From Corythucha ciliata (lineage: Eukaryota > Arthropoda > Insecta > Hemiptera > Tingidae): DNA of 64,000 nucleotides. Numbering within the stretch: the first letter of the stretch is position 1; each line of letters starts with the position of its first letter. The stretch covers positions 992,001 through 1,056,000 of the forward strand of contig CM075943.1 in NCBI GenBank assembly GCA_038030265.1. Direction: 5' to 3'. Below are positions 1 through 11,945 of this stretch, in pieces. Under the pieces are notes generated by a model. That model did no database searches. It saw only the letters and a list, made by a program, of their open reading frames with translations, and had not been told where the DNA came from. The position numbers and the translations under genes are program-made.

Positions 1-3000
1 AGTTTTGGCGGTGAATTGGTGCGGGGTTTTCACATTTGGCCATGAATTACCCATTTTTCGCAAATTTAGGAGCGAATTAGCGCTTTTTTCATATTGGCAG
101 CTAATTAGCGCTTTTTCTACATTTCAGTAGTGAATTATTAGCGACGAATTCAGTTTAGCAGCGTATTGGCGACTTTTTCACTTTAAGCCATGATTTATAG
201 CTTTTTCTTCATTTTAGCAGCAAATTAGCGCTTACCCTCAATTTTGGGCGTGAATTGCGTGTTTTTCTCATGTGGCCATGAATTAGCGCTTTCCCTCAAT
301 TTTGGCCGTGAAGTGCTGGTTTGACCTATTTGGCCATGAATTTGCGCTTTTTCGCCATTTTAGCTGTGAATCAACGCTTTTTCCTCATTAGAAGCTAATT
401 AGCGCTTTTTCTCCACTATTAGTAGTGAATTATTAGCGGCGACTCAAGTTTAGCAGCGAATTGGCGAGTTTTTCACACTTAGCTAGGATTTATAGCTTTT
501 TCTTCATTTCAGCGACGAATTAGCGCTTTCCCTCAATTTTGGCGGTTAATTAGCGGTTTTTCACATTGGCCTATGAATTAGCGCTTTTTCACAATTTTAG
601 CAGTGAATAAGCTACTTTTCTCTATATTAGCTGCGAATAAGCGCTTTTTCTCCTTTTTTAGTAGTAAATTATTAGGGACGAATTCAGTTTAGCTGCGCAT
701 TAATGACTTTTTGACACTAAGCCATGATTTATAGCCTATTCTTCATTTTAGCAGTGAATTAGCGCTTTCCCTCAATTTTGGCGGTGAATTGCAGGTATTT
801 CTCATTTAGCCTTGAATTAGCGCTTGCTCGCAATTGTATGGGTGAGTTAGAATTTTTTCTCTATTTAGCAGCTAATTAGCGCTTTTTCTCCATTATTACT
901 AGTAAATTATCATCGACGAAATAAGTTTAGCAGCGTATTTGCGATTTTTTCACATATAGCCATGGTTTATAGCTTTTTCTTCAGCTTTCTTGATTTCCAG
1001 CCATGAATATGCCTCCAGAAATCGTGAATAGCAAACGCAATTCCTGTCTGAAATTAAGAAAAAGCGATAAATAGAAGTTAAAATTAAGAAAATGCCGATT
1101 CGCGGACTCTGGAGTCAATTTCGTTGCTAAAATTAAAGTAAAAAAAATGTCTTTTATTCTCGGCGTTTTCTCAATTTTCCTTCAAATCTAAGATTGAGAA
1201 AAACCAATTAGCGATTTCTAGATGCATTTTCATGGATGAAATTGAAATAAAGCGCTAATTCGTTGCTGTAGGTGAATACATCACCAATTCGCTGCTAATA
1301 TGGAGAAAAAGCGCTAACTGACCGCCAGAATTGAGGAAAAGCGCTAATTCGCTGCTAAAATAAGAATAAGCTATGGTCAGATGTGCGAAATTCTATAATA
1401 TGCTGCTAAACTTGGGAACAAGCTCTAATTCGTAGCAATCATTTATAGCTTTTTCTTCATTTTAGCAGCGAATTAGCGGTTTCCCTCAATTTTTAGGCGG
1501 CGAATTGCGGTTTTTTTTTTGCATTTGTTCATGATTCATGAATTAGCGATTTTCACAATTTTACCAGTTTATTAGCGCTTTTTCCCATATCAGCAGCTAA
1601 TAAGCGTTTTTTCTTCATATTAGCAGCGAATTGGTGTTGTATTCAAGTACTAGCAACGAATTAACGCTTCATCTCAATTTCAGCCATGGAAATGCCTCCA
1701 GAAATCGTGAATTGCGGCGTTTTCTCAATTTTAGCCACGAAATCGTCTCCAGAAACCGCGGATCGACGTTTTCTTGATTTTAACTTCTAATAATATAGCA
1801 TGCTCTCAATTTCAGACAGGAATAGCGTTTTTCTCAAGTGTTTGCATCGAATTATCACTTTGTTGCAATTTTGAGCCGTTAATAAGCGTTTATTTTTTTC
1901 ATTTCACCTGCGAATTAGCGTTTTTTTCTTTATTTCAACCACACGAATTAAGCTATTTTTCTCAGTTTTACCCGCGAAATAACGCTTTCCCTCATTTTTA
2001 GCAGCAAATTGACGATTTTTTGTCGAATTCAGCCATGAGTTAACTCTTTTTCTTTATTTCAGCAGCGAATTAGCGATTTTTCCTAATCCAGCCATGAATA
2101 AAGAGCGCCTTTTTTCAAATTTTTCGAAGTGCATTAGCGTCTTTACTGTGACGATTGCAGCAAACTAGCGACTTTCTCGTATTTAGCCATAAATTAACAA
2201 GTTTTCTCAAATTTAGGCGCGAATTCGCAGTTTGATACGTGATTTAACACTGATTTCAGATGTGATGGGCGATTTTTCTCAATTTTAACGGCGTATCGGC
2301 AATTTTCTATATTTCAGCAGCGAGTTAGCGATATTCCCAGATGCAATTACAGCTTTTTCACAAGTTTTAGATCTATTTTTTTCAATTTCAGCTCCGAATT
2401 AGCGTTTTTTCTCACTTTCTTCCACGAATTAGCGCTTTTTTTCCGTTTTACCCGTGAAATAACGCTTTCTCTCATTTTTAGCAGCAAATTGACGATTGTT
2501 TTCAAATTTAGCCTCTTTTTCTTAATTTTAGTAGCGAATTTACGATTTTTCCTAATCCACTTACAAAAGAGCGCATTTTCTCAATTTTAGGTGCGCACTA
2601 CCGCTTTATACTCAATGATTTCAGCTTGGCGACTTTCTCAGTTTTAGCCATGAATTAGCAATGTTTCTCAAATTTAGGCGCAAATTAGCACTTTGCCGCT
2701 GTTTGATACGTGGTTTTTTTAAATTTCAGCTGTGATCAGCGATTTTCCTCAATTTTAACGGCAAATCAGCAATTTTCTATATTTTAGTTGCGAATTGACG
2801 AATTTTTTTTTAGATGCAACCGTGAATTTAGCGCTTTTTCAAAATTTTTAGCAGTGAATTGGGGCTTTTTACTCCATTTTATATCGGCGAATTAGAGCTG
2901 TATTCCATTTTTTGCAGTGGATTAGCGTTTTCTTCCCAATTTTAGCACCGAATTAGCCCTTGTTTGTTGTTGTTGTTGTTAAATATTAGCGATGAATACA

Positions 3001-3370
3001 TATTTTAGCCACGAATTATCAATTTTCCTCAACTTCAGCAGTGAATCAAAGATGTCTGTTTACATTTAGCTATGCATTAGCGTTTTTTCTCAAATCTAGC
3101 CGCGAATTTACGCTTTTTCTCAATTGTAGCCCCGTGTAAGCGCTTTTTCTCAAATTTAAGCCTTGTAAGTTGCCAACATAAATTGCGAATTGGAGTAAAA
3201 AGCGCAGCAGTGAATTGGCAATTTTGTTCTATATTTTAGCAGTGGATTAGCACTTCGTGTACATTTTAGCAGCGAATTAGCGATACATTCGCATATAGCG
3301 AAGAATTAGCGTTTTCTCAATTTTAGCCGAGAATTAACGCATTTTCTTGATACTCTCACGACCTCACTCG
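1..3370. repeat. Degenerate minisatellite array, ~30-31 bp unit
   Basis: Almost the whole stretch is diverged copies of a unit of about 30-31 bp. It reads roughly GCGAATTAGCGC, then a T-run, then CTCAATTTTAGCA. The core GCGAATTAGCGC recurs dozens of times with point changes and small indels. Between about 1020 and 1440 the unit runs in the opposite orientation (GCGCTAATTCGCTGCTAA), so the array contains an inversion or was assembled from two arrays. Short ORFs here are chance readings of the repeat. No gene is seen. Confidence 0.9.
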
Positions 3371-3706
3371 CTCTCTCTCTCTTGGATAGCAGCAAATATG
3401 GGTCTGAACTCGAAATTTCGTTTTCTAAGGTGCCGAATCCGCGAAATTGTGGCTTGGAAAAGGTTAAATCCACGAAATTCGAACTCAACGGGGTGAAAGC
3501 CGCGGATTACGTTGGCCATTTCCTTGGTCGCAATATTTTGCTTGGAGAAATTTTAATTATATCGCCAAGAAACTTACCTTTTGAGTACCTAAATAAACGA
3601 AATCTTTGAGGTTTTGTGACCGGCAAATTCACTCTTAACTGTGAACACCCCCCCCCCCTAATTATAACCTGCGCCATTGCGCATCACCTCTAAATACACT
3701 TACAAA

Positions 3707-3878
3707 GAATCTAATAGCGTTTTCCATTAGCACAAAAAAGCTGTCATGAAGCAGTTCATTTCCACCCGTTCTCTTCTGAATTAAATTAAAACGTACTGAA
3801 TGTTAGTGGAGAAGACGGGTGGAAATGAACTGCTCCGGAGCGTAGAATTTTATTCAAATGGAAAACGCTATAAGAATC
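3707..3878. mobile_element. Palindromic MITE (~172 bp)
   Basis: The two ends are inverted copies: AATAGCGTTTTCCATT at the left and AATGGAAAACGCTAT at the right. Inside is a second inverted pair, AGCAGTTCATTTCCACCCGT and ACGGGTGGAAATGAACTGCT. The transcript could fold into one hairpin. It has no coding capacity, so it is probably a non-autonomous DNA transposon. The exact termini and target duplication are not clear. Confidence 0.7.
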
Positions 3879-4156
3879 TATAGCACCGGCTTCTCATCAT
3901 AGAATTTGTTTATTCTCAAGTTGAAAAATACTCCAGTTGCGGGTGTAAGTGACGTCATTACACCACACCGGGTCACACCCGCTTCGGGTGAGCCTTCAGA
4001 AGCTGGGAACAAGTTTTCACCCCACCGGTGTGGTGGACATTATAACCTGCACACAATCGTAAATGCTTTTATCTTGGAACGTTTTAAGTTCATACAATTT
4101 AATTTTTGGGCTCAATTTTTCTTGTCGGTTTATTTATTCAAACGCTTTAAAAATTA

Positions 4157-5145
4157 ATGATGGAACCTGAAGTTTTTGTACTCGTGAACGAAGGCAACGA
4201 GCCACAAGCAATTGCAGAAACCAGTGAGTATTTATTTAATTTGTCGGGCTCTCGCTTGATTAACATTAAATTGTTATTTGGGCTACAGATTTCATGTTTG
4301 TTTTGTTGGAAATTTCCTCATTTATATAATATTCTGATTTAATTTTTAGTTTTACTTAGCTCTGGGTCCTATTTTTAGATGAATGGTCAGATGAAGCTAC
4401 GAGGCTAATGCTGGAGTTGCACGGCTTGTATTTGAGCCAAGTAGGGCCGATGAAGAAGTTTAGAAATAAGAAGCTCATGTGGTCGCAGATAGCCACGGAA
4501 ATTACAGCCAGCTCGGGCATAACTCGATCCTGGGAGCAATGCGCCAACCGTTACAAAACGGTGTTAAGGCGAAAATCTAAGATCGACAAGTACGTCAACA
4601 GGGGCTCGCCTTGGACACCGTCCGCTTCACCCGAATCATCATCCGTGAAATTAGAGGCATTCAAAGAGGAGGATTTGATAATTGATCCTCCAGAAATTTG
4701 CGGTATGGTTTCGATTAAATTTTTTCAATTTAAATACGTTCTGAACTATAACGAACGACGGACTAACCAAAAATGTCAGATTCAAACGTCATCTGGACAG
4801 ACACTCGACCGAAAAGGTCCTCAACTCCTTCCGCCCAGCATAGCGACGATGGAGACAGACCCCCTCAACCTAAGAGGAAACGCGACAGTGATTCCGAAAT
4901 GATGGACATAATGTGGCGAATCGCTTCAAAGAAGGAGAGGGCTCGTCAAGAGCGTCACAGGGAGCGCATGGTGGTCATGAAACGATTCACTGTTGCCGTC
5001 GAGCAACTGACCGCTGCCTTTGTGAGGTACGTTATTTTCTTAAATTTGGCATTGGTAATTGTTTTTACTATTTTATACAACCGAATGTTAACTCTCACCT
5101 ATGTATAGGAGAAGTGTGGGCTCCGGCATTCACCGCCGCGATTAG
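4157..5145 (+). CDS. Myb/SANT-like DNA-binding domain protein, 4 exons
   Basis: Spliced exons are 4157-4223, 4379-4702, 4780-5026 and 5109-5145, giving 675 nt and 224 aa. All introns are GT-AG (donors GTGAGT, GTATGG, GTACGT), and the three junctions keep frame at phases 1, 1 and 2. An in-frame TAA at 4148 precedes the ATG. Residues 25-90 form a trihelix/Myb-like domain (Myb_DNA-bind_4 type) with tryptophans at about 25, 57 and 74 and the helix WEQCANRYKTVLRRK. A basic stretch PKRKR at about 161-165 is a likely nuclear localisation signal. An Arg/Glu-rich helix at about 171-210 could dimerise. Proteins of this type are either host transcription factors or partners of PIF/Harbinger transposases. 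I see no transposase next to it, so the role is open. The gene model is a confident inference; expression is unknown. Confidence 0.8.
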
Positions 5146-7197
5146 AGGAGGAAGAAAATGTGTCGTCCACTCGCCTCCACTTCGTTAATCCTCCCCCCCC
5201 TCCCCAATGATTGGGGAATCGGGCTGAATTCAATCGTTGCGTTGCGTGTTTCGTCTTTTAACGGTCCCTATTTTTCGACCACCAATTTAGCGGCTATACA
5301 TATATACAACTTTGCTCAAACCATGAGCTTGTTGTAACCCTCACCACCAATTCTGGACTCGTCAGTCTAGACGATCTCAAAATATGTTAATATATTGATA
5401 CGTTTGCATGAATTGGCTTAATTTCTCTGTGTGCCAGATGTCGCCCGACACCTTGGTTCCGGCTTTCCATGGAAGAACGCTCTCTCGTCTTTGAAGGCGT
5501 CAAATTAACAATCGTCGGTTCAAAATTGATGTTGTCTGTGTGAAGGTCGATATTTCGATATAGTTTTGAGGCTAAACAACCGATAAATGGCAAGTTTGGC
5601 GTGTAGATATTCACAAAATTGAAAACTAGGGGGCCTTTATTCTGTGGGCTCGGTCATACCTGTCAGTAACGAAAGCCTGACGAGTACGGCAGTGACATTG
5701 CAACATTCCGCGTTATTCGAAGTTTCCTGGCTGAATATCCAGGAATTGCAAGTTTATTCGGAGCGTATTTTTAGTGACCGTGGAACCTGAAACTAGCCAG
5801 CCACGCGATGGCCAGGGAAAAGGCCCGCCGCAGGCGGACCTCGCTAGCCTAGCCCACGGTGGAGCGGTGGAGAAATTTGGGCGAAACCAAGGACAACGCG
5901 AAACGGCCAGTTTTTATCATTTTGACGGTCGGGGGGGGGGGGCTGGCGCCACCTTATAGGCTATTTGGCCTTGACCGCTTGCAGTTCCTCAATTCAGCAT
6001 GGTCCAGGGGCGGATCCAGGTCTGAACCCCACCCTCCTACCCCCGTCCCTTTTCACCAACACCCTCATGTTACATCATTCCAACGATTCCAAAATTAATT
6101 CAATTTTTGGATGATGTTTCAAGACAAATAAGGATGTACGGTACACCTATATGCAGTATATTAGTCCAGTCAAATTAGGCTTTTACCGTACAAATTACCG
6201 GTTACCGACGCTAGGGAGTCCCAGGACACCAGAAGTACCAGAACATCTCAAGTTTAACGCATAAGTTATCGTTTTCTGGAGGCAAAATGGTAAGTTTTTT
6301 GATAGAAAATCTAGAATAGTGGGCATCGAAATTTTCAACGGTGGCGGAGGGGCTTGAAAAAGTTGTGTAAGCTAATGGAAGAAGGTTGATGGCCTGGAAC
6401 CCCAAAACCGGGTCCAAAATGGGGGTTTTCAAAGGTTTTAATATCACAGGCAGGGGCGTAGGTACGGGGGGGGGATATGGGGGATAGATTCCCCCCCCCC
6501 CAGAGCTACAAGTATACGAACGAAGGAGCACTAGTACCATAACGAAGAGCCCCATAAAATCGCCAAAAATGAGCGTTTCACATTGAAGTTAGGTTGAATA
6601 GATTTTCTGGAATTGAAGCAGCCCGAAAAGGTCCGAGTACGTCCAGCTTTTTCCTTGGACTTCAGACGGCGGGGGGGGGGGTTGCCCCGAACCCTCTATC
6701 AGACAAAAATCACTAATATTCTTGGCTATGGCTGCTCGTGGTCTCGCGATGCAACTAAATCGCTGATTCGCGGTACATGTAGGCCATTCTTCAAATAAAT
6801 TGTGGAAATCAACGCAAAAGTGTTGGATTTGGGCAAACCCCGCGGTTAAAGCTGAAAAAAAACACACTATAATATTGACAAATAAAAGACGCTTTCAGGT
6901 TAAAATTGGACAAAAATGGCAAATGGCGCACAGAAATGGGGGGAAACTGAAATGGCGTAAAATCGCCTATTCGTGTATGAAAAAGGGAATAGGATGCTGA
7001 ATGACCATCTGAAGGCATTTTTGTGGCTAAAATTCAGAAAAATGGCAAATTCACGCATGGCTATAATATAAAAATGGAAAAAATCGCCAATCTACAGCTA
7101 AAATTGCGCCAAACGCCAATTTGTGACTGAAATTGAGAAAATTCGCTAAATTCACAGGTTTGGATCGCTACGACGCGTCACGGCTACAATTTAAAAA
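5146..7197. other. Non-coding, repeat-derived sequence
   Basis: No gene is seen. The stretch has homopolymer C/G runs (about 5190-5200, 5931-5941, 6467-6475, 6491-6501, 6671-6680) and short hAT-terminus-like strings such as CAGGGGCGTAGGTA at about 6452. From about 6800 it grades into the degenerate 30-bp repeat family in the inverted orientation (AAATTGAGAAAATTCGCTAA). Confidence 0.6.
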
Positions 7198-8510
7198 TTT
7201 CGCTCCGGCAGCTGGCGGTCGGAAAGAGTGCATTTCATTTTGTATACGGATACCCTAAGCCGTCCCAGAAGTAGTAATGTTGAGACCATGATTTGTTTCG
7301 TTTATGTTTGACCCTCCCTCGTACTGTTTGCTGCCGGGTTTGTTTAAGCTGAACTTAATGGGAATCAAAGGCTATTTCAAAATGGAATCATCATACCGAA
7401 TATAATGCTTCTGGAATCAACTGGTGATTTGTAGTGATTTTTTTACCATTTTAACCCCTATTTTCCCCCCTCCACCTTGACCGATTTGGCCCAAATGCAA
7501 TACCGACCGGGGCCTTATGACTACTGATTTTTGTGCCAAAGCGCGTTCCGCTAAATTAATTTCTACGAGAGTTATCGTGCTAACAAGGCCTCACACTTAC
7601 TTCCACCCCGGGGACATCGCCCCCTCCCCCTCGACTTTTTCAAAAAATTGAAAATGGGAATCAAAGGCTAGTCTAACATGGAGTATACGTACCGAATATG
7701 ATGCTTCTAGAATCAACTGATGATTTTTGTGATTTTTTGACGACTTCAAGCCCGATTTCCCCCCCCCTCCACCTTGACCGATTTGGCCCAAATGCAATAC
7801 CGACCGGTGTCTTATGACTACTGATTTTTGTGCCAAAGCGCGTTCCGCTAAATTAATTTCTACGAGAGTTATCGTGCTAACAAGAAAACGGCCATATATA
7901 TATATATATATGATTCCGGAGACCACTGAATTCGTGTTCTAGAGGTTCTGAAACGTGAAAAAAACATGACATGACCCATGTTTGCCACCATCACGACGAG
8001 ACCAATAGTGCATTTTTAGAATGAAATGCACTAAAAAGCGCAACTTTTCAGGCGAAATTGAAAAAAAGCGCCAATTTATGGCAATAGGCGAAGAAACCGC
8101 TAATTCGCGAGTAAACTGAGAAAAATGGCTCATGCATTGCGTATGGTGAACCAAAAAAATCCTAATTCGTGAAAAGTCCCCCTATTTTGCGGCTAATATT
8201 GAGGAAAACACTTAAGAAAAACGATAATTTCCAGCTAAAACTGAGAAAAGTGCTAATCCCCTGGTAAAAAATTTAAAAAATCGTTAATATGCTGCTAACA
8301 TTGAGGAAAACGCCAAAACTCGTGAATAATTAAGAAACATCGCTCACGGGATAAAAACGATACTTTGCTGCTAAAGTTGAGAAAATGCGCAAATTCTTGG
8401 CTATGGGAGGGGGTGGGGCAAAACCGCTAATCTGCGGCTGAAATTGAGAAGAACGATACACTCGGCCAAAATTGAGAAAAGCGCTAATTTGCGGGTAGAG
8501 TCCAAAAATC
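6800..8510. repeat. Second array of the ~30-bp degenerate repeat, inverted, interrupted
   Basis: Units such as AATTGAGAAAAACGCTAATTCGC are the reverse complement of the 1-3370 array unit. The array is split by the element at 7198-8032: repeat units stop at about 7190 and resume at 8033 with AAAAAGCGC. No gene is seen. Confidence 0.75.
7198..8032 (-). mobile_element. Satellite-carrying dispersed element, copy 1
   Basis: This is the reverse complement of the element at 24676-25822, with high identity by eye. It starts TTTCGCTCCGGCAGCTGGCG and ends AGAATGAAATGCACT. It is flanked on both sides by AAAAA (7193-7197 and 8033-8037), a possible 5-bp target duplication. Inside are two tandem copies of a ~295-bp monomer; GTTATCGTGC marks each, near 7570 and 7868. 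A (TA)n run lies at about 7892-7912. No protein domain is recognised in the ORFs across it. Confidence 0.7.
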
Positions 8511-8826
8511 GCACTTAACTAAGAGGTTGAGGCTATGATGATGCCAACAAGATGTCCAGATTCATGAGTGTGCTGTCTGGGTGGAATGATGACTAAAATG
8601 TGAAATTACCCCCTCCCCTCACCCTTACGAGATTTCAATCTGATCCCCCCCCCCCAGGACAAATTCCTACCTACGCCACTGATCACAGGGGTGTGGGGTG
8701 TTATTAACGAATCATTAATATAAAGTGAAATTAGTATTTTTATTTTATTCCCTTTTGCAAATCAAAGGAATGGTTGAAATAAAAAACAAACATATTTAAC
8801 AGATTGGACAATTATAAATAATGAAG
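8511..8826. other. Non-coding stretch between repeat array and gypsy remnant
   Basis: No gene is seen. It includes a C-run at about 8646-8656 next to CTACGCCACTG, which resembles an hAT terminus. An AT-rich segment leads into the gypsy remnant and may be its untranslated end or LTR, but no second LTR is found. Confidence 0.4.
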
Positions 8827-8829
8827 TCA

Positions 8830-9181
8830 TGACAGTCCTCCTTCGTTAATGGAACTTCGGTCCTTGCGTATGTAGTCGAGGTGCTTCCTGTGAATTTTCC
8901 CGTTCACCATTACATCATAAATTACGTTTCCGACCTTTTTTTGAGTGATTCCTTTTTCCCAACCTAGGTTGCTGTTTGGGCCCGTCGCGGACAAACACTC
9001 TTTCCCCGGGCCTGAAATTTCTTGCTGCCCTCGGCATTGCAACGGTTGTCGTAATTTGCGGAGGCCGAAGAAGATCCATAAGACAACGTAATTTCCTTCC
9101 AAGTATAAGTTCAGCTGGAGTTTTCTCAGTTGTCGTGTGAGGAGTGTTCCGGTATTTCATGAGAAATCGTGATAGTTTCAA
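8830..9181 (-). pseudogene. Ty3/gypsy integrase C-terminal remnant, frameshifted
   Basis: The minus-strand translation beginning near 9181 contains FLMKYRNTPHTTTEKTPAEL, followed by a GRKLR motif and FRPGERVFVRD. This is the region after the integrase catalytic core of gypsy elements. A second minus-strand frame ending near 8830 continues the family with KVGNVIYDV and KIHRKHLDYIRK, the typical C-terminal tail. A frame change near 8950-9000 separates the two parts. Upstream pol is missing because a poly-A retroelement 3' end abuts at 9187. It is a dead fragment, unrelated to the young element at 39768-45993. Confidence 0.8.
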
Positions 9182-9186
9182 ATTAA

Positions 9187-9631
9187 GCTTTTTTTTTTTT
9201 TTTTTTTTTCAAAAAGTAACTTTATTGTGTTATACACTATTAAGTGGGTACATTATTTGATTTATACAATTTTCATGCGGCGCGTGTGGTAAATTGACTA
9301 CCCAGTGGTAGTTATATACAATAGTTTTTAGAGGTACAAACACACTGGTGTAGATAACATCTCAATGCAGCAAATAACATCCGAAAGCATCACTGGCTAA
9401 TGAATATAGCAGCTGATAATATGGGTAGTGAATAACAGTAACAACAATGGATAACAAACACTTGAGGTAACAGCGTAGAGGTAGTGAGAGACCAGAGATA
9501 GGTAGGGTCAATAAGTAGTTGCTTGGTTGAGCTATCAGGATTCAGGTATTAGGTGGTCTGAATGCCATTTTCGCTTGAGGCGTCTTTGTGGTCGTGGTGA
9601 GCGGGGTTCCTCGAGAATGGCGGCAATCATA
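9187..9631 (-). mobile_element. 3' end of a poly-A retroelement (LINE-like or processed)
   Basis: On the minus strand the sequence ends in AATAAAG followed by a poly-A tail, seen as a T-run of about 20 at 9189-9209. Next to the gap, at about 9537-9629, a minus-strand frame reads an Arg/Lys-rich carboxyl end containing RPQRRLKRKWHSDHLIPES before a stop. That may be the end of a retroelement ORF, but I cannot identify the family. The element has landed in or beside the gypsy remnant. The rest is lost in the gap. Confidence 0.5.
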
Positions 9632-10131
9632 NNNNNNNNNNNNNNNNNNNNNNNNNNNNNNNNNNNNNNNNNNNNNNNNNNNNNNNNNNNNNNNNNNNNN
9701 NNNNNNNNNNNNNNNNNNNNNNNNNNNNNNNNNNNNNNNNNNNNNNNNNNNNNNNNNNNNNNNNNNNNNNNNNNNNNNNNNNNNNNNNNNNNNNNNNNNN
9801 NNNNNNNNNNNNNNNNNNNNNNNNNNNNNNNNNNNNNNNNNNNNNNNNNNNNNNNNNNNNNNNNNNNNNNNNNNNNNNNNNNNNNNNNNNNNNNNNNNNN
9901 NNNNNNNNNNNNNNNNNNNNNNNNNNNNNNNNNNNNNNNNNNNNNNNNNNNNNNNNNNNNNNNNNNNNNNNNNNNNNNNNNNNNNNNNNNNNNNNNNNNN
10001 NNNNNNNNNNNNNNNNNNNNNNNNNNNNNNNNNNNNNNNNNNNNNNNNNNNNNNNNNNNNNNNNNNNNNNNNNNNNNNNNNNNNNNNNNNNNNNNNNNNN
10101 NNNNNNNNNNNNNNNNNNNNNNNNNNNNNNN
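9632..10131. other. Assembly gap (500 N)
   Basis: Exactly 500 N characters, a fixed-size scaffold gap. Frames that span it are meaningless. Confidence 0.99.
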
Positions 10132-10574
10132 CTGTATATAAAAAACAGAGACACATTAAATCTATCAATACGTATTTCTGGTCCTGCACATTATTCACAA
10201 AAAACAATCCAAGGCTCTCTCTCTACGGCCTTCAGGAGGGCCATGTGATGTGTGTCATCCCAACTTCCCAACTGCTACTTGTTCCAAAAAGTAGTTTTTC
10301 GGCATAGTCAGCACCTTTTTCGTCCTCTTTTCGCTTTGGCTTCCCCTTCCAGCAATGGCAAGCGCTCTCCTGTCTTTCTCATTTCTCATCCTCTTCTCTT
10401 GCTACTTCGACCTCGAGTTCAGCATTCAGCTAGTAGAGCACACGGAGACTTTGTTTGTTCGTTCTTGTTATTCTGCGTGATTTTTTGTTATTAAATACTC
10501 TTTCGTGCTGCAGTCAATCGTAATTTGGTAAGTAAGTTTTAGTATCTATTACTTCTGAATAATAATTTTAAGAG

Positions 10575-10577
<3 letters not shown>
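10132..10577. other. Non-coding stretch after the gap
   Basis: No gene is supported. The sequence is pyrimidine-rich at 10300-10450. It has an ATTAAA-like signal followed by CTCTTTCGTGCTGCAG near 10490-10515, then GTAAGTAAG at about 10528, a possible splice donor. It could be the end of a retroelement terminal repeat, but no partner copy is present. Confidence 0.35.
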
Positions 10578-10623
<46 letters not shown>

Positions 10624-10760
10624 ATAGAAGTCAACTTTATTGTAATTGAGTTACATTATTGTTGGGATGGTTGATGTTAATCTGTCAAGATAAACTTAAC
10701 GGTAACGTGTTGTGAGTTGCTGCTCATTAGCCGGCCTCACTCGACGATGTAACGGCAGTT
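10578..10760 (-). mobile_element. Second poly-A retroelement 3' end
   Basis: A T-run of 45 (10578-10622) is followed by GATAGAAGTCAACTTTATTG, whose reverse complement carries AATAAAG just upstream of the poly-A tail. This is the signature of a minus-strand retroposed transcript. The 5' limit is unknown and no ORF is recognised. Confidence 0.55.
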
Positions 10761-11575
10761 GTTAGTGGTGAGGTTCAGGGAGCTTTCGTGAGCATTATTC
10801 TCTCTCTCGTTCTATTTAGAGGAAATCCACTCGTCTTTTACGTTTCAGTCGTCGTTGAGTCCGGGGTAGTGGAGCGTTGTTTGCCATTAGTGTTAACAGC
10901 TCATTCGAATGATGTAGCATTGCGGTATGTAGGTGTTTATATGATTCGTTCATGACGTCGGTGACCTGTGGTATCATCATATCTTGGTGAAGAGTCGCGT
11001 TGCGAACATACCAAGTTGAGATGGAAGGAACCGCTGATAATGAAATAGCTTAACACCCGGTCAACTGAAAAATAGCTATTTTGTGAGCTCTCAACCACCA
11101 TAAGTATGAATAAATTGGGTCGTAGCACTAACAACGAAGAAATTATAATAATTTTGCTAGCTATAACCCAGTGCCCACGAATTCTTTTCGATTCAGGAGG
11201 TGGATTACATTTCAAGACCCTTTTTTCCGAATTTTTAATGTGAACACGTTTGATGTATTTACTCACCAAAGAATCTTAAAAACCCAGCCAGATTAAGTGA
11301 GATGTGAAGTTATTTACGAGCTCTTCAAGATCAAACAACAAGACGAACTGAGATATCAATACTTCTTACACTATCAGCAATGCCTGTGACACTAACCCTA
11401 AAATTGATAAAAAATATCGCTTACGCTATCAAGAACACTAGCGCAGCTAGAGAACCTTCAAAACACAGGTACTGCAACACGGACTTCAGCGCCATATTTG
11501 GTCCCTCAGTCGTTAGGGTAAACAAAATATCATGAATGAAAACAGTGGTTGCGTTGCAAAACTCGGGGCTCGTGT

Positions 11576-11945
11576 TTAAGGGGGCATTGTAGTACTACCC
11601 CTCGCCCATTATCCCCTCACCGTTTTACGCGCAAAGTATTTGGAATATTTCATTTTTTATGGTCTCATATTAAACCTTGTAGTCTTGAGACGAGGCCAGC
11701 AGAGCCCGAATTTCAATTTTTACTTTCCTCGAATTTTAAATTAAATTCATAACATTACTAGTAATTTTATAAAGTTAATTTAAAATTCGAGGAAAGTCAG
11801 AATTGAAATTCGGGCTCTGCTGGCCTCGTCTCAAGACTACAAGGTTTAATATGAGACCATAAAAAATGAAATATTCCAAATACTTTGCGCGTAAAACGGT
11901 GAGGGGATAATGGGCGAGGGGTAGTACTACAATGCCCCCTTAAGG
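11576..11945. mobile_element. Long near-perfect palindrome (foldback/MITE), two ~175-bp arms
   Basis: The left arm (about 11576-11750) and right arm (about 11770-11945) are near-exact reverse complements, joined by a short AT-rich spacer. Both ends carry the string AAGGGGGCATTGTAGTACTA. Because of the symmetry, the two strands give the same spurious ORF peptide containing HRFTRKVFGIFHFLWSHIKP. A third, diverged arm stands alone at about 23112-23305. The parts match a foldback element or a tail-to-tail double insertion. Confidence 0.75.

Noticed and set aside
1..3370. CRISPR-like array
   Set aside because: Units are degenerate, have no unique spacers of fixed length and lie in a spliced eukaryotic genome.
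9527..10307. Frames of 175-239 codons around 9.6-10.2 kb
   Set aside because: They consist almost wholly of unknown residues from the N gap.
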